Source: Altererythrobacter sp. B11 (GTDB taxonomy: Bacteria > Pseudomonadota > Alphaproteobacteria > Sphingomonadales > Sphingomonadaceae). From it: DNA of 64,000 bases. The notes under the pieces were generated by a model, which was not told the origin of the DNA, did no database searches, and saw only the letters and a program-made list of their open reading frames with translations. Below, in pieces: positions 53,457 to 61,551 of the stretch. The translations under genes and the position numbers were made by a program. Each line of letters begins with the position of its first letter. Position 1 is the stretch's first letter. The DNA lies in the NCBI RefSeq assembly GCF_003569745.1, contig NZ_AP018498.1:3635001-3699000 (forward strand), read 5' to 3'.

Positions 53457-53547
53457 TGGCGGAGCGGGAGGGATTCGAACCCTCGATACGGTTTTGCCGT
53501 ATACACACTTTCCAGGCGTGCGCCTTCGACCACTCGGCCACCGCTCC
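53457..53547 (-). tRNA. tRNA-Ser (anticodon GGA)
   Basis: Reads on the minus strand as GGAGCGGTGGCCGAGTGGTC, then an anticodon arm with CTGGAAA (anticodon GGA, bases 53511-53513), a long variable arm (TACGGC/GCCGTA type) and the T arm GGTTCGAATCC. The acceptor stem GGAGCGG/CCGCTCC is perfect, with G as discriminator and CCA encoded at 53457-53459. The long variable arm and sequence are typical for serine. Confidence 0.97.
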
Positions 53548-53641
53548 GCATGCCCTTTGGAGGGGCGCACCTAGCCGTGACGTGGCGCCAAGGCAAGCGG
53601 CTCGCTTGCGGTAATTGCGCCGCAGCCCTATCCGCTGGCGA

Positions 53642-54046
53642 ATGACCCGTACTTTCGGCAAGGCGCCCACGGCGCAGGAGATCGAAGATCTGGCCCGCGC
53701 CGCCCTGGCGCAGCTGCCAGCGCAGTTCGCCGACCACCTGGGTGACGTGCTGCTGCAGGTGGAAGATTTCGCGGATGAGGACCTGCTCGCGGACCTCGGC
53801 CTCGACGATCCCTTCGAGCTGACGGGGGTGTACGAAGGCCTGCCGCTCGGCGCGAAGAGCATCGACCATTCCGGCACCATGCCCGACCGCATTCGCCTGT
53901 TCCGCATCCCGATCCTGGACGAATGGGCCATGCGCGGGGACGAGACGCTGGAGCATCTGGTGGCGCATGTGCTGATCCACGAGGTGGGCCATCATTTCGG
54001 CCTGTCGGACGAAGCGATGCATGCGCTTGAGGAAGCCGCGGGATAA
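53642..54046 (+). CDS. Zincin-like metallopeptidase family protein
   Basis: A 134-aa protein starting MTRTFGKAPTAQEIEDLARAAL; the frame is open to 53615. It has the zinc-protease motif HEVGHHFG near the C-terminus and the family features VYEGLP, RIRLFRIPIL and LVAHVLIHEVGHHFGLSD. Small cytosolic proteins of this type are widespread in alphaproteobacteria but their substrate is unknown to me. It precedes a cyclophilin gene by 15 bases. Confidence 0.9.
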   Translation: MTRTFGKAPTAQEIEDLARAALAQLPAQFADHLGDVLLQVEDFADEDLLADLGLDDPFELTGVYEGLPLGAKSIDHSGTMPDRIRLFRIPILDEWAMRGDETLEHLVAHVLIHEVGHHFGLSDEAMHALEEAAG

Positions 54047-54061
54047 GGGCAGGATCGGCGC

Positions 54062-55012
54062 ATGAAGATGTTCGCGCCGGCCGCCGCCGCCCTCGCCCTG
54101 ATGTCCGCCGCCGCCGCCGCGCAGGAGGCGCCGCTGACGCCGGATGCCGTAATCGCCGCCGCCCCCGCAGAGGAATGGCGGCCGATCGCCTCCACCGATC
54201 TGCTGGTGATGGACCTCGCCGCCGATGCGGCGGGTTCGCCCCGCCGCGTGGTGATCCAGCTGCTGCCCGCCCCGTTCAGCGCCGGCTGGACCAGCAATAT
54301 TCGCCAGCTTGTGGCGGCGCGCTGGTGGGACGGGACCAGCGTCTATCGCGTGGTGGACAATTGGGTGGCGCAGTGGGGCGGTGATGAGGAAAAGCCGCTG
54401 CCGCCCGGCCTGATCGAAGTCCCAGAAGCCGCCTATGTCACCGCCACTGAGGCGGGGGATGCCGAAGGCCGCGACTTCGTGCTGACGCCGGAGCGGGAGG
54501 AGATCGTGGTCAACCGCTGGCTCGACCCTTACGCGGTCACCGGCTTCGTCGCCGGCTGGCCGGTCGGACTGGGCGAGGAAGACGGGCGCACGGCATGGCC
54601 GGTGCATTGCTATGGCGCCGTGGGCGTCGCGCGCGACCTTTCGCCGGACACGGGCAGCGGCAGCGAGCTGTATGCGGTGATCGGCCATGCCCCGCGTCAG
54701 CTCGATCGCAACATCGCCGTGGTCGGCCGCGTGATCGAGGGGATCGAGCATCTCGCCACCCTCCCGCGCGGACGCGGCGAGGCGGGCGTCTATGCCGATC
54801 CCGCGCGGCGCGTGCCGATCCTGTCCGTGCGCATGGCGAGCGACCTGCCCGAGGCGGAGCGGCCGAGCTTCGAATATCTCGATACCGCCAGCAAGAGCTT
54901 CGCCCGCTATCTGGGCCTGCGCGCGAACCGGAAGGACAGTTTCTACCAGGTGCCCGCAGGGGGCGTGGATGTGTGCAACGCGCCCGTGCCGATCCGCAAG
55001 GCGCCGGAATGA
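54062..55012 (+). CDS. Exported cyclophilin-type peptidylprolyl isomerase
   Basis: A 316-aa protein with signal peptide (MKMFAPAAAALALMSAAAAAQ). The cyclophilin fold is recognisable from VVIQLLPAPFSAGWTSNIRQLVAARWWDGTSVYRVVDNWVAQWGG and, later, SELYAVIGHAPRQLDRNIAVVGRVIEGIEHLATLPRG, but is divergent: the usual FxRxxxxFxxQGGD loop reads YRVVDNWVAQWGGD. The catalytic arginine may correspond to that in YRVV. Likely a periplasmic foldase. Its stop overlaps the DUF1905 start. Confidence 0.85.
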   Translation: MKMFAPAAAALALMSAAAAAQEAPLTPDAVIAAAPAEEWRPIASTDLLVMDLAADAAGSPRRVVIQLLPAPFSAGWTSNIRQLVAARWWDGTSVYRVVDNWVAQWGGDEEKPLPPGLIEVPEAAYVTATEAGDAEGRDFVLTPEREEIVVNRWLDPYAVTGFVAGWPVGLGEEDGRTAWPVHCYGAVGVARDLSPDTGSGSELYAVIGHAPRQLDRNIAVVGRVIEGIEHLATLPRGRGEAGVYADPARRVPILSVRMASDLPEAERPSFEYLDTASKSFARYLGLRANRKDSFYQVPAGGVDVCNAPVPIRKAPE

Positions 55013-55335
55013 GCGCATCCGCCCTCCGCTTCCGGGCGCCGCTGCAGCGGTGGACCAATGAAGCGGAGAGCAGTTCCGTGGCCTTCGTCATCCTGCCGCC
55101 GGATGCGGGAGACGCGGTGGCGGGGCACGAGCTCATGCGGCGGCTGGAGCTGGGCAAGCGGCGCGGCTTCGGATCGGTGAAGGTCACCGCGCAGGTGGGC
55201 GAGACGAGCTGGAGCACCTCCGTCTTCCCGCAGAAGGGGCGGGAATCCTGGTTCATGGCGGTGAAGGCACCCGTCTGCCGTGCCGAGGGGCTGGAGGACG
55301 GCGAAGATGTCGAGATCGCGCTCGACCTGCTTTAG
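55009..55335 (+). CDS. DUF1905-domain protein
   Basis: A 108-aa protein from the ATG overlapping the isomerase stop. SALRFRAPLQRW, then FVILPP, RGFGSVKVTAQVGETSWSTSVFP and GREIW-like GRESWFMAVKAPVCRAEGLEDGEDVEIAL match the small DUF1905 beta-barrel often joined to YdeI-type domains; here the domain stands alone. Function unknown. Its stop overlaps the convergent rel stop. Confidence 0.85.
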   Translation: MSASALRFRAPLQRWTNEAESSSVAFVILPPDAGDAVAGHELMRRLELGKRRGFGSVKVTAQVGETSWSTSVFPQKGRESWFMAVKAPVCRAEGLEDGEDVEIALDLL

Positions 55336-57413
55336 ACGCGGTCCGCCTCCGCCACGGAATCGCTGGCGCGCAGCGCGCTGACGATCCGCGCCATATGGGC
55401 GAGATCCTGCACCTCCAGGTCGATGATATAGGTGTGAAACGGATCGTCCCGCTCGGTCAGTTCGAGGTTGATGACATTGGCGTGGTTGCGCGCGAGGATG
55501 CCGGCCATCTCGGCCAGCGTGCCGGGGCGATGATAAAGCACGACGCGCAGCCGCCCAACCGCACCCTGCGACCGTTCGCCCCACGAAAGATCGACCCAGT
55601 CCGCATCCACGCCATTGGCGAGTTCGAGACAGTCGATGGCGTGAACCTCCACCCCGCTGCCCTTGCGGCGCAGGCCGATGATCCGGTCGCCCGGCAGCGG
55701 GTGGCAGCATTCGGCGAGATCGAAGGCCATCCCAGGGGTCAGCCCCTTGATCGAGATCGCCTTCCCGCGCGCGGGTTCTTCCGGCAGGTCGGCCGTGCTG
55801 CCGGGCACCAGCGCTTCCATCACCTCGCGATCGGGCAGCTTGGCGGCGCCGATCGCGTGCATCAGGTCTTCCTCATCCTCCAGCTCCAGCCGTTCGAGCG
55901 CGGAGGCAATCGCCTTCTTGCCCACCTTCACTGGAATCTGCTCCACGATCTCGTCGAACAGCTTGCGGCCGATGGCGGCCACTTCCGCCCGTTCCTTGGC
56001 ACGCACGGCGCGGCGGATGGAAGCGCGCGCCTTGCCGGTGACGACGAAGCCCAGCCAGCTCAGCTGCGGCTCCGCAGTGGCGCCCTTGATGATCTCCACC
56101 ACATCGCCATTGTTCAGCGGCGTGCGCAGGGGCATGTGCCGCCCGTTGATCTTGGCGCCGACCGTCTGCGCGCCCAGATCGGTGTGGACGGCGAAGGCGA
56201 AATCGACCGGCGTTGCCCCCTTGGGCAGCTGGAACAGCGCGCCCTTGGGGGTGAAGGCGAAGATGCGATCCTGGTAGATCGCCAGCTTCGTATGCTCCAG
56301 CAGCTCTTCGGGATCCTGGCTGGCATCCACGATCTCGATCAGGTCGCGCAGCCAGCCCACCTGCCCGTCCGGCCGGTCACCCTGCTTGTAGGCCCAGTGC
56401 GCGGCCAGGCCGAACTCGTTGCGCCGGTGCATCTCGCGCGTGCGGATCTGCACCTCCACGCGCATGGACTTGCCATAGATCAGCGCGGTGTGGAGGCTGC
56501 GATAGCCATTGTTCTTGGGGGTGGAGATGTAATCCTTGAAGCGGCCGGGGACGAATTGCCACGCCTGGTGCAGCACGCCGATTGCGCGATAGCAGTCCTC
56601 CGCCGTCTCGGTAACGACGCGGAAGGCCATGATGTCAGAAATCTGTTCGAAGCTGACGTGCCGCTCCGCCATCTTGCGCCAGATGGAATAGGGGTGCTTT
56701 TCCCGGCCCCACACTTCCGCCCGTATGCCGGCATCCGACAGGGCGTGCTTGATTTCCAGCGCGATCGCATCGACCTGCCCGCCTTCCTGGCTGCGGATCT
56801 GGGCGAGCCGGCCGGTGATCGTGGCATAGGCTTCCGGCTCCAGCTGCTCGAAAGCCAGCAGCTGCATCTCGCGCATATATTCATACATGCCCACCCGCTC
56901 CGCCAGCGGGGCATAGATATCCATCGTCTCGCGGGCGATGCGGCGGCGCTTTTCCGGGCTGCGGATGAAATGCAGCGTGCGCATATTGTGCAGCCGGTCC
57001 GCCAGCTTCACCAGCAGCACGCGCAGATCCTCACTCATGGCGAGCAGAAACTTGCGCAGGTTTTCCGCCGCGCGCTCGTTCTCCGCCATCTGCTCGATCT
57101 TGGACAGCTTGGTCACGCCATCGACCAGCCGCGCCACCTTCGGCCCGAAATTCGCCTCGATATCCTCGATCGTGACGAGCGTATCTTCCACCGTGTCGTG
57201 CAGCAGGGCGGTGATGATGGTTTCCTGATCGAGCTTCAGGTCCGTCATCAGCCCCGCCACTTCGATCGGGTGGCTGAAATAGGGATCGCCCGATGCGCGC
57301 TTCTGCGCCCCGTGCTTCTGCACAGTGTAGACATAGGCGCGATTCAGCAGCCCCTCATCGGCGTCCGGGTCGTAGGCCTTGACCCTCTCAACAAGTTCGT
57401 ACTGGCGCAGCAT
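55332..57413 (-). CDS. rsh: Bifunctional (p)ppGpp synthetase/hydrolase (RelA/SpoT homologue)
   Basis: A 693-aa protein from the ATG at 57413 (frame open to 57563). Domains in order: HD hydrolase with ALLHDTVEDT (His72-Asp73 and Glu76-Asp77), synthetase with RFKDYISTPKNNGYRSLHTALI near residue 290, TGS domain (about 390-450, FTPKGALFQLPKGATPVDFA), helical and zinc-finger-like region (AECCHPLPGDRIIG), and C-terminal ACT domain (RLRVVLYHRPGTLAEMAGILARN). The RxKD form RFKD marks the bifunctional, hydrolase-active class. It sets the stringent response and is the single long Rsh expected in alphaproteobacteria. Confidence 0.97.
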   Translation of the reverse strand: MLRQYELVERVKAYDPDADEGLLNRAYVYTVQKHGAQKRASGDPYFSHPIEVAGLMTDLKLDQETIITALLHDTVEDTLVTIEDIEANFGPKVARLVDGVTKLSKIEQMAENERAAENLRKFLLAMSEDLRVLLVKLADRLHNMRTLHFIRSPEKRRRIARETMDIYAPLAERVGMYEYMREMQLLAFEQLEPEAYATITGRLAQIRSQEGGQVDAIALEIKHALSDAGIRAEVWGREKHPYSIWRKMAERHVSFEQISDIMAFRVVTETAEDCYRAIGVLHQAWQFVPGRFKDYISTPKNNGYRSLHTALIYGKSMRVEVQIRTREMHRRNEFGLAAHWAYKQGDRPDGQVGWLRDLIEIVDASQDPEELLEHTKLAIYQDRIFAFTPKGALFQLPKGATPVDFAFAVHTDLGAQTVGAKINGRHMPLRTPLNNGDVVEIIKGATAEPQLSWLGFVVTGKARASIRRAVRAKERAEVAAIGRKLFDEIVEQIPVKVGKKAIASALERLELEDEEDLMHAIGAAKLPDREVMEALVPGSTADLPEEPARGKAISIKGLTPGMAFDLAECCHPLPGDRIIGLRRKGSGVEVHAIDCLELANGVDADWVDLSWGERSQGAVGRLRVVLYHRPGTLAEMAGILARNHANVINLELTERDDPFHTYIIDLEVQDLAHMARIVSALRASDSVAEADRV

Positions 57414-57531
57414 TGCACCCTGATGTGCGGATTGTTGCCTGATCGGCAAGGGGAAACCGGCTCGCAGGCGAAGTTTGTTGCGCCCAGCGCGACCGGGCGC
57501 CCCGCGGCCAGGCGGCTGAGCCTGGTCAATC

Positions 57532-57587
57532 CATCGGAAATTTCCGATGATAATTGACACCATTGCAATATATCGGGTATTTCCGAT
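57532..57587. promoter_or_regulatory. Promoter with two palindromic ArsR operators
   Basis: CATCGGAAATTTCCGATG (57532-57549) is a perfect 18-bp palindrome. A second copy, ATCGGGTATTTCCGAT (57572-57587), matches its 16-bp core at 14 positions. Between them TTGACA (57554-57559) is a perfect -35; TATTTC at 57578 is a weak -10 inside the second site. The second site ends two bases before the arsR ATG. Autoregulation by ArsR is the obvious reading. Confidence 0.75.
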
Positions 57588-57589
57588 CC

Positions 57590-57919
57590 ATGGACACGAC
57601 AGAAGCCCTCGCCGCCCTTGCCGCTCTGGCCCATCCCACCCGGCTGGAAACCTATCGCAGTCTGGTGCGGCATGAGCCGGGCGGGCTCTCGACCGGGCAG
57701 CTGGTGGCGGAATCCGGCCTTAGCCAGAGCACCTTCTCCACCCATCTTGCGGTGCTGGTGAAGGCCGGGCTCGTGCGGTCGCAACGCCATGGCCGCAACT
57801 GGATACAGCGTGCCGATCTCGACGCGCTGCGTGCGCTGATGGTCTTTCTCGCGAAGGATTGCTGCCAGGGCCGCGCCGAACTGTGCGAGCCGCTGCTGTC
57901 CGATCTCGCCTGCTGCTGA
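57590..57919 (+). CDS. arsR: ArsR-family arsenite-responsive repressor
   Basis: A 109-aa winged-helix repressor from the ATG at 57590. The HTH is GLSTGQLVAESGLSQSTFSTHLAVLVKAGLV, read across two lines as LSQSTFSTHL for the recognition helix. The metal site is C-terminal rather than in the DNA-binding helix: Cys91-Cys92 and Cys99 (DCCQGRAELC), plus Cys108-Cys109 at the very end. This resembles the CC-x-C arrangement of ArsR proteins that bind As(III) at the C-terminus. First gene of arsR-arsC-acr3; gap of 13 bases to arsC. Confidence 0.93.
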   Translation: MDTTEALAALAALAHPTRLETYRSLVRHEPGGLSTGQLVAESGLSQSTFSTHLAVLVKAGLVRSQRHGRNWIQRADLDALRALMVFLAKDCCQGRAELCEPLLSDLACC

Positions 57920-57932
57920 ACGGAAAAATCGC

Positions 57933-58361
57933 ATGACCGAAGATGTCGTCATCTATCACAATCCCGATTGCGGCACCTCCCGCAACACGCTGGCGCTGAT
58001 CCGCAACGCGGGCATCGAGCCGCATGTTGTCGAATATCTAAAGAGCCCGCCCTCTCGCGCCATGCTGGAGCAGCTGATCGCGCGCGCCGGGCTGACCGCA
58101 CGCGGCCTGCTGCGCGAAAAGGGCACGCCCTATGCCGAACTCGGCCTGGCGGACGAGAGCCTGAGCGACGACGCACTGGTGGACGCGATGATGGCGCATC
58201 CCATCCTCATCAATCGTCCGCTGGTGGTGACGCGGCTCGGCGTTCGCCTGTGCCGGCCGTCCGAGGTGGTGCTGGAGATCCTGCCGCTTCCGCAGCGCGG
58301 GGCCTTTGCCAAGGAGGATGGCGAGCAGGTTGTGGACGCATCCGGCGGGCGGATCGGCTGA
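57933..58361 (+). CDS. arsC: Arsenate reductase, glutaredoxin-dependent type
   Basis: A 142-aa ArsC. The catalytic Cys13 is in NPDCGTSRNTL, and the three anion-binding arginines of the R773-type enzyme are at Arg61, Arg95 and Arg108 (LLREKG, LINRPLV, CRPSE), at nearly the same spacing as in the plasmid enzyme. It reduces arsenate to arsenite using glutathione and glutaredoxin. Its stop overlaps the acr3 start (TGATG). Confidence 0.97.
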   Translation: MTEDVVIYHNPDCGTSRNTLALIRNAGIEPHVVEYLKSPPSRAMLEQLIARAGLTARGLLREKGTPYAELGLADESLSDDALVDAMMAHPILINRPLVVTRLGVRLCRPSEVVLEILPLPQRGAFAKEDGEQVVDASGGRIG

Positions 58362-59428
58362 TGGCGACACTGGCGTCCGAAACGGCGCGACCGGCCATGA
58401 GCCGCTTCGAACGCTATCTCAGCCTGTGGGTGGCGCTGTGCATTGTCGCAGGAATTGCCCTCGGCCATCTGCTGCCCGGTGCATTCGCCCTTGTCGCCTC
58501 CGCCGAGATCGCGCGGGTGAACCTGGTCGTCGCCGTCTGCGTCTGGCTGATGATCGTGCCCATGCTGCTGAAGATCGACTTCGCCGCGCTCGGCTCGGTC
58601 CGGCAGCACTGGAAGGGCGTGGGCGTCACGCTGTTCGTCAACTGGGCGGTCAAGCCCTTCTCCATGGCGGCATTGGGGACGTTCTTCCTCGGCTGGTTGT
58701 TCGCCCCGCTGCTGCCCGCGAACGAGATCCCCTCCTACATCGCCGGGCTGATCCTGCTGGCAGCCGCACCCTGCACCGCCATGGTGTTCGTCTGGTCCAA
58801 TCTCTGCGATGGGGAGCCAGCCTACACGCTCAGCCAGGTCGCGCTCAACGATCTGCTGATGGTGTTCCTGTTCGCCCCGATCGTCGGCCTGCTGCTCGGC
58901 ATCGCCTCGGTCGCTGTGCCGTGGGACACGCTGTTGCTGTCCGTGGGCCTCTACATCGTCGTGCCGGTGATCGCCGCGCAGGCCATCCGGCTCTCACTGC
59001 TCGCATCCGGCGGGCAAGCAGCGCTGGACCGCTTGCTCAGCCGGCTTGGCCCGGTCTCGCTGGTCGCACTGCTCGCCACGCTGGTGCTGCTGTTCGGGTT
59101 CCAGGGCGAGCAGATCGTCCGCGAACCCTTCGTCATCGCCTTGCTGGCAGTGCCGATCCTGTTCCAGGTCTATCTGAACGCCGGCCTCGCCTACTGGCTC
59201 TCTCGCCGGTTCGGCGTTGCCTGGTGCGTCGCCGCACCGGCTGCCTTGATCGGGGCCTCGAACTTCTTCGAGCTGGCCGTGGCGGCGGCGATATCCCTGT
59301 TCGGGCTTCAGTCGGGTGCGGCGCTCGCCACCGTCGTCGGCGTGCTGGTCGAAGTGCCGGTCATGCTCTCGGTCGTCGCCATCGTGAAGCGCACGCGCGG
59401 CTGGTACGAACAGACCGCCGCGGGCTGA
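58361..59428 (+). CDS. acr3: Arsenite efflux permease, ACR3 family
   Basis: A 355-aa ten-helix permease. LLAAAPCTAMVFVWSNL contains the essential cysteine of helix 4 (Cys138), and AALIGASNFFELAVAAAI the conserved helix-9 glutamate. MLLKIDFAAL and NWAVKPFSMAAL are family-typical. It exports the arsenite produced by ArsC. An earlier in-frame start is excluded by the coupling to arsC. Confidence 0.96.
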   Translation: MATLASETARPAMSRFERYLSLWVALCIVAGIALGHLLPGAFALVASAEIARVNLVVAVCVWLMIVPMLLKIDFAALGSVRQHWKGVGVTLFVNWAVKPFSMAALGTFFLGWLFAPLLPANEIPSYIAGLILLAAAPCTAMVFVWSNLCDGEPAYTLSQVALNDLLMVFLFAPIVGLLLGIASVAVPWDTLLLSVGLYIVVPVIAAQAIRLSLLASGGQAALDRLLSRLGPVSLVALLATLVLLFGFQGEQIVREPFVIALLAVPILFQVYLNAGLAYWLSRRFGVAWCVAAPAALIGASNFFELAVAAAISLFGLQSGAALATVVGVLVEVPVMLSVVAIVKRTRGWYEQTAAG

Positions 59429-59478
59429 ATGCGGCACCCCGGCCCGCCATCAGGCAGGGCCGGAGTATCGCTCTTAGC

Positions 59479-60678
59479 TCAGCTGCCCGGGCGCGGGGGG
59501 CGCGGGCCGGTGCCCGGATCGTGGTCGAACGGCTGGGCGAAGCGATCGCGATCGTCCGGCGCGTTGGGATCGGCTTCACCCTTGGCCAGCGCGGCGCGAT
59601 GCGCGCGCGAGGCGCTGATATAGTCGCGCGGCATGTGATTGCCTTCATGGCAGGCATATTCGAAGAACTGGTAATCGTCGTCGCGCGTCCATTCGATGCG
59701 CGTGGTCCACGGCTTGGTGTACACCTTGGGGTCGGAATAGGTCAGCTCATGCACGATGGTGTTCGGGCCGGTCATGGTCAGCCGCTCTACCGTCTTTGCT
59801 TCGGTGCTCATCGGGATCGTGTTGAACGGCGGCACCAACTGCGTCGCCATGTTGAGCGGCGATGCGGAGCGCTTCTGCGTGTCATGCGTGGCGCTGTCGC
59901 CCGACTTGATGTTGGTGGTCTCGATCACCAGCGTCTTGCCTTCCCAATGACCACGGCTGTCGCCCATCCAGGCTTCTACAGGGCCCGGCCAAGCGGGCTG
60001 GTCACCCAGCGGGATCACCCGCGTGCCGAGCATTTCGAGCGCGATCACCACATAGCCGGGAGACTGGAACACGCGGATGCCATTGTTGTAGCGGAACGGG
60101 TACATGGAGGCGGGGAAGCCGCGCGAGACGCAGCGATCCCAGCTGTCAAAATCGCTCAGCCAGTCATAGTCCTGCCCCGGCACCCAGCCAGAGCGGCCGG
60201 CCTTGTAGAGCGCTTCCCCTTCGGGCGTCAGCGGGGGCAGCTGTCCGTCCGCAGGGCTCACCAGCATGGAGGTACGCTTGCCGAAATTGCTCGTCTGGAA
60301 CCATTCGGCCAGGCCTTCGGTACCCGGCGCGCCGATGCCGCTGTCGGACGCGGCGGCGAAACTGCCGTCATTGCCCTTCGCGGCTTCGACACGGCGGTTG
60401 AACTCCTCATCCGTCACCCAGAAACGGTTGCCATAGGCCTTGGGCCGCTGGAACAGGATGTGGCCTTCGTTGATCCGCTCGATCGGCCAGATGCCGCGGA
60501 AGTCCCAATCGCCCCACTCGGTTTTCTTGGGCGTATAATCCGTGGGCACCGGCGGCAGGACGGTGAGATCCGCCGGCCGTTCCTGCCCCCACAGCGTTGC
60601 GGGTGAAGCGAGCACGGCCAAGCTGGCAGCGGCGCATGCGCCCAGCACCAGGCGCGACGCGAAGCGACGATGTGACAT
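59479..60678 (-). CDS. Exported protein of unknown function (399 aa)
   Basis: I do not recognise this family. The ATG at 60678 has AGGGAGAGG eight bases upstream and begins a signal peptide (LGACAAASLAVLASPATLWGQ). The mature protein is rich in Trp and aromatic residues: PKKTEWGDWDFRGIWPIERI near the N-terminus, CVSRGFPASMYPFRYNNG and VFQSPGYVVIALEMLGTRVIPL mid-way, GHWEGKTLVIETTNIKSG, and FEYACHEGNHMPRDY at the end with three His/Cys/Glu candidates for metal binding. The tail is Pro/Asp-rich. It stands alone between acr3 (convergent) and the CHAP gene. Confidence 0.85.
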   Translation of the reverse strand: MSHRRFASRLVLGACAAASLAVLASPATLWGQERPADLTVLPPVPTDYTPKKTEWGDWDFRGIWPIERINEGHILFQRPKAYGNRFWVTDEEFNRRVEAAKGNDGSFAAASDSGIGAPGTEGLAEWFQTSNFGKRTSMLVSPADGQLPPLTPEGEALYKAGRSGWVPGQDYDWLSDFDSWDRCVSRGFPASMYPFRYNNGIRVFQSPGYVVIALEMLGTRVIPLGDQPAWPGPVEAWMGDSRGHWEGKTLVIETTNIKSGDSATHDTQKRSASPLNMATQLVPPFNTIPMSTEAKTVERLTMTGPNTIVHELTYSDPKVYTKPWTTRIEWTRDDDYQFFEYACHEGNHMPRDYISASRAHRAALAKGEADPNAPDDRDRFAQPFDHDPGTGPRPPRPGS

Positions 60679-60702
60679 TGTGTGAATCCTCTCCCTGCGG
60701 AC

Positions 60703-60725
60703 TTTGTCAACTTGACTAGGACAAA
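60703..60725. promoter_or_regulatory. Nested inverted repeats upstream of the unknown exported protein
   Basis: TTTGTC and GACAAA flank an 11-base centre, and inside them GTCAACTTGAC is itself a perfect odd palindrome. The element lies 25-47 bases before the ATG at 60678, where a promoter would be. A regulator site is possible; no regulator gene is adjacent. Confidence 0.35.
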
Positions 60726-60773
60726 TCGGCCGGGGAGGCCAGCCCCGAAAGGGCAGAAGAGAACGGCGCGAAC

Positions 60774-61388
60774 TCAGCCGTTCGAACCGCTCTCCTGCTG
60801 CGCCAGCGTTTCGCGTGCGGCCAGCGTGCCGGTGTGATCCTCCACCCCGCCATCGGCGTTCGTGTTCGGACCAGCATCGTCGCCATAGATGAAGCCGAAG
60901 GTGGGATTCACCCGCGTGCCAAGCTGGCCGCTGGGGCCCCACCATACGCGCACCGCGCTCCAGTCGCCGTCCTCCGACACGTCCTCCGCGAGCGCGGCGT
61001 GTTCGATGCGGCCCGGGCCGGACCAGTTGGCGTGGTCCAGCAGGATGCGGCGATCGTCTACCACCCGCTTCACCACCGCTACATGGCCCAGCGGCATGGC
61101 ATCCGTGGGGCGAAACGCCAGCACGGCACCCGCGCGCGGCTGCGCCCCGCGATCATAGCGGCCTTCCGCCTTGCTCCACCACAGGCGCGCATTGCCATGA
61201 ATGTCGATGCCCGACACCTGCCGCGCGTACGGCACGCACTGCAGATGCCCGGCCGCTGCGGGCTGGGCGAACAGGCCCACGGCCGCTATGGCGGGCACAC
61301 AGCGGCGCAGCACCTGCGCGACCCATGTCGCCACTACCCCGGACTTCTTCGGGGCACAGGCACCCCGGCTCGCAAAAGCGTGCAGCAT
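60774..61388 (-). CDS. CHAP-domain hydrolase, exported
   Basis: A 204-aa protein from the ATG at 61388, preceded by GGAGGG. A membrane/signal segment covers about residues 18-46 (ending FAQPAAAG). The CHAP (NlpC/P60-like) cysteine protease motif is clear: Cys51 in LQCVPYARQVSG and His102 in MPLGHVAVVKRVV, with GAVLAFRP between. Such enzymes cut peptidoglycan peptides or amides in the periplasm. The C-terminal 30 residues are polar and low in complexity. Divergent from the MerC-like gene. Confidence 0.9.
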   Translation of the reverse strand: MLHAFASRGACAPKKSGVVATWVAQVLRRCVPAIAAVGLFAQPAAAGHLQCVPYARQVSGIDIHGNARLWWSKAEGRYDRGAQPRAGAVLAFRPTDAMPLGHVAVVKRVVDDRRILLDHANWSGPGRIEHAALAEDVSEDGDWSAVRVWWGPSGQLGTRVNPTFGFIYGDDAGPNTNADGGVEDHTGTLAARETLAQQESGSNG

Positions 61389-61441
61389 CTTCAAAGATTT
61401 CCCTCCGTCCGCCTTGAAAGGCCGCGCCAAGCGCCTAGCTG

Positions 61442-61456
61442 TGATACAATGTATCA
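61442..61456. promoter_or_regulatory. Perfect 15-bp palindrome between the CHAP and MerC-like genes
   Basis: TGATACAATGTATCA has two perfect 7-base arms around one base. It lies 54 bases from the CHAP start and 96 bases from the MerC-like start. The AT-rich shape resembles sites of Fur/Zur-type metalloregulators, but I cannot name the protein. Confidence 0.45.
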
Positions 61457-61551
61457 TTAGCGGTGCCACCCCCGGCACGGCCCTTTCGGCGTGGCACCGG
61501 CTCGGCTCGTCCCGAACCGGCGTCTGCCTCCAGACTCAGGAGTGCGCGATC

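Noticed and set aside
55395-57557. A 720-codon open frame antisense to rel
   Set aside because: It has no recognisable motif and mirrors a gene with complete Rel/SpoT domains; long antisense frames are common at this base composition.
60774-61478. Longer form of the CHAP protein starting at 61478
   Set aside because: It would place the perfect palindrome at 61442 inside coding sequence and delay the signal segment; the ATG at 61388 has a good ribosome site.
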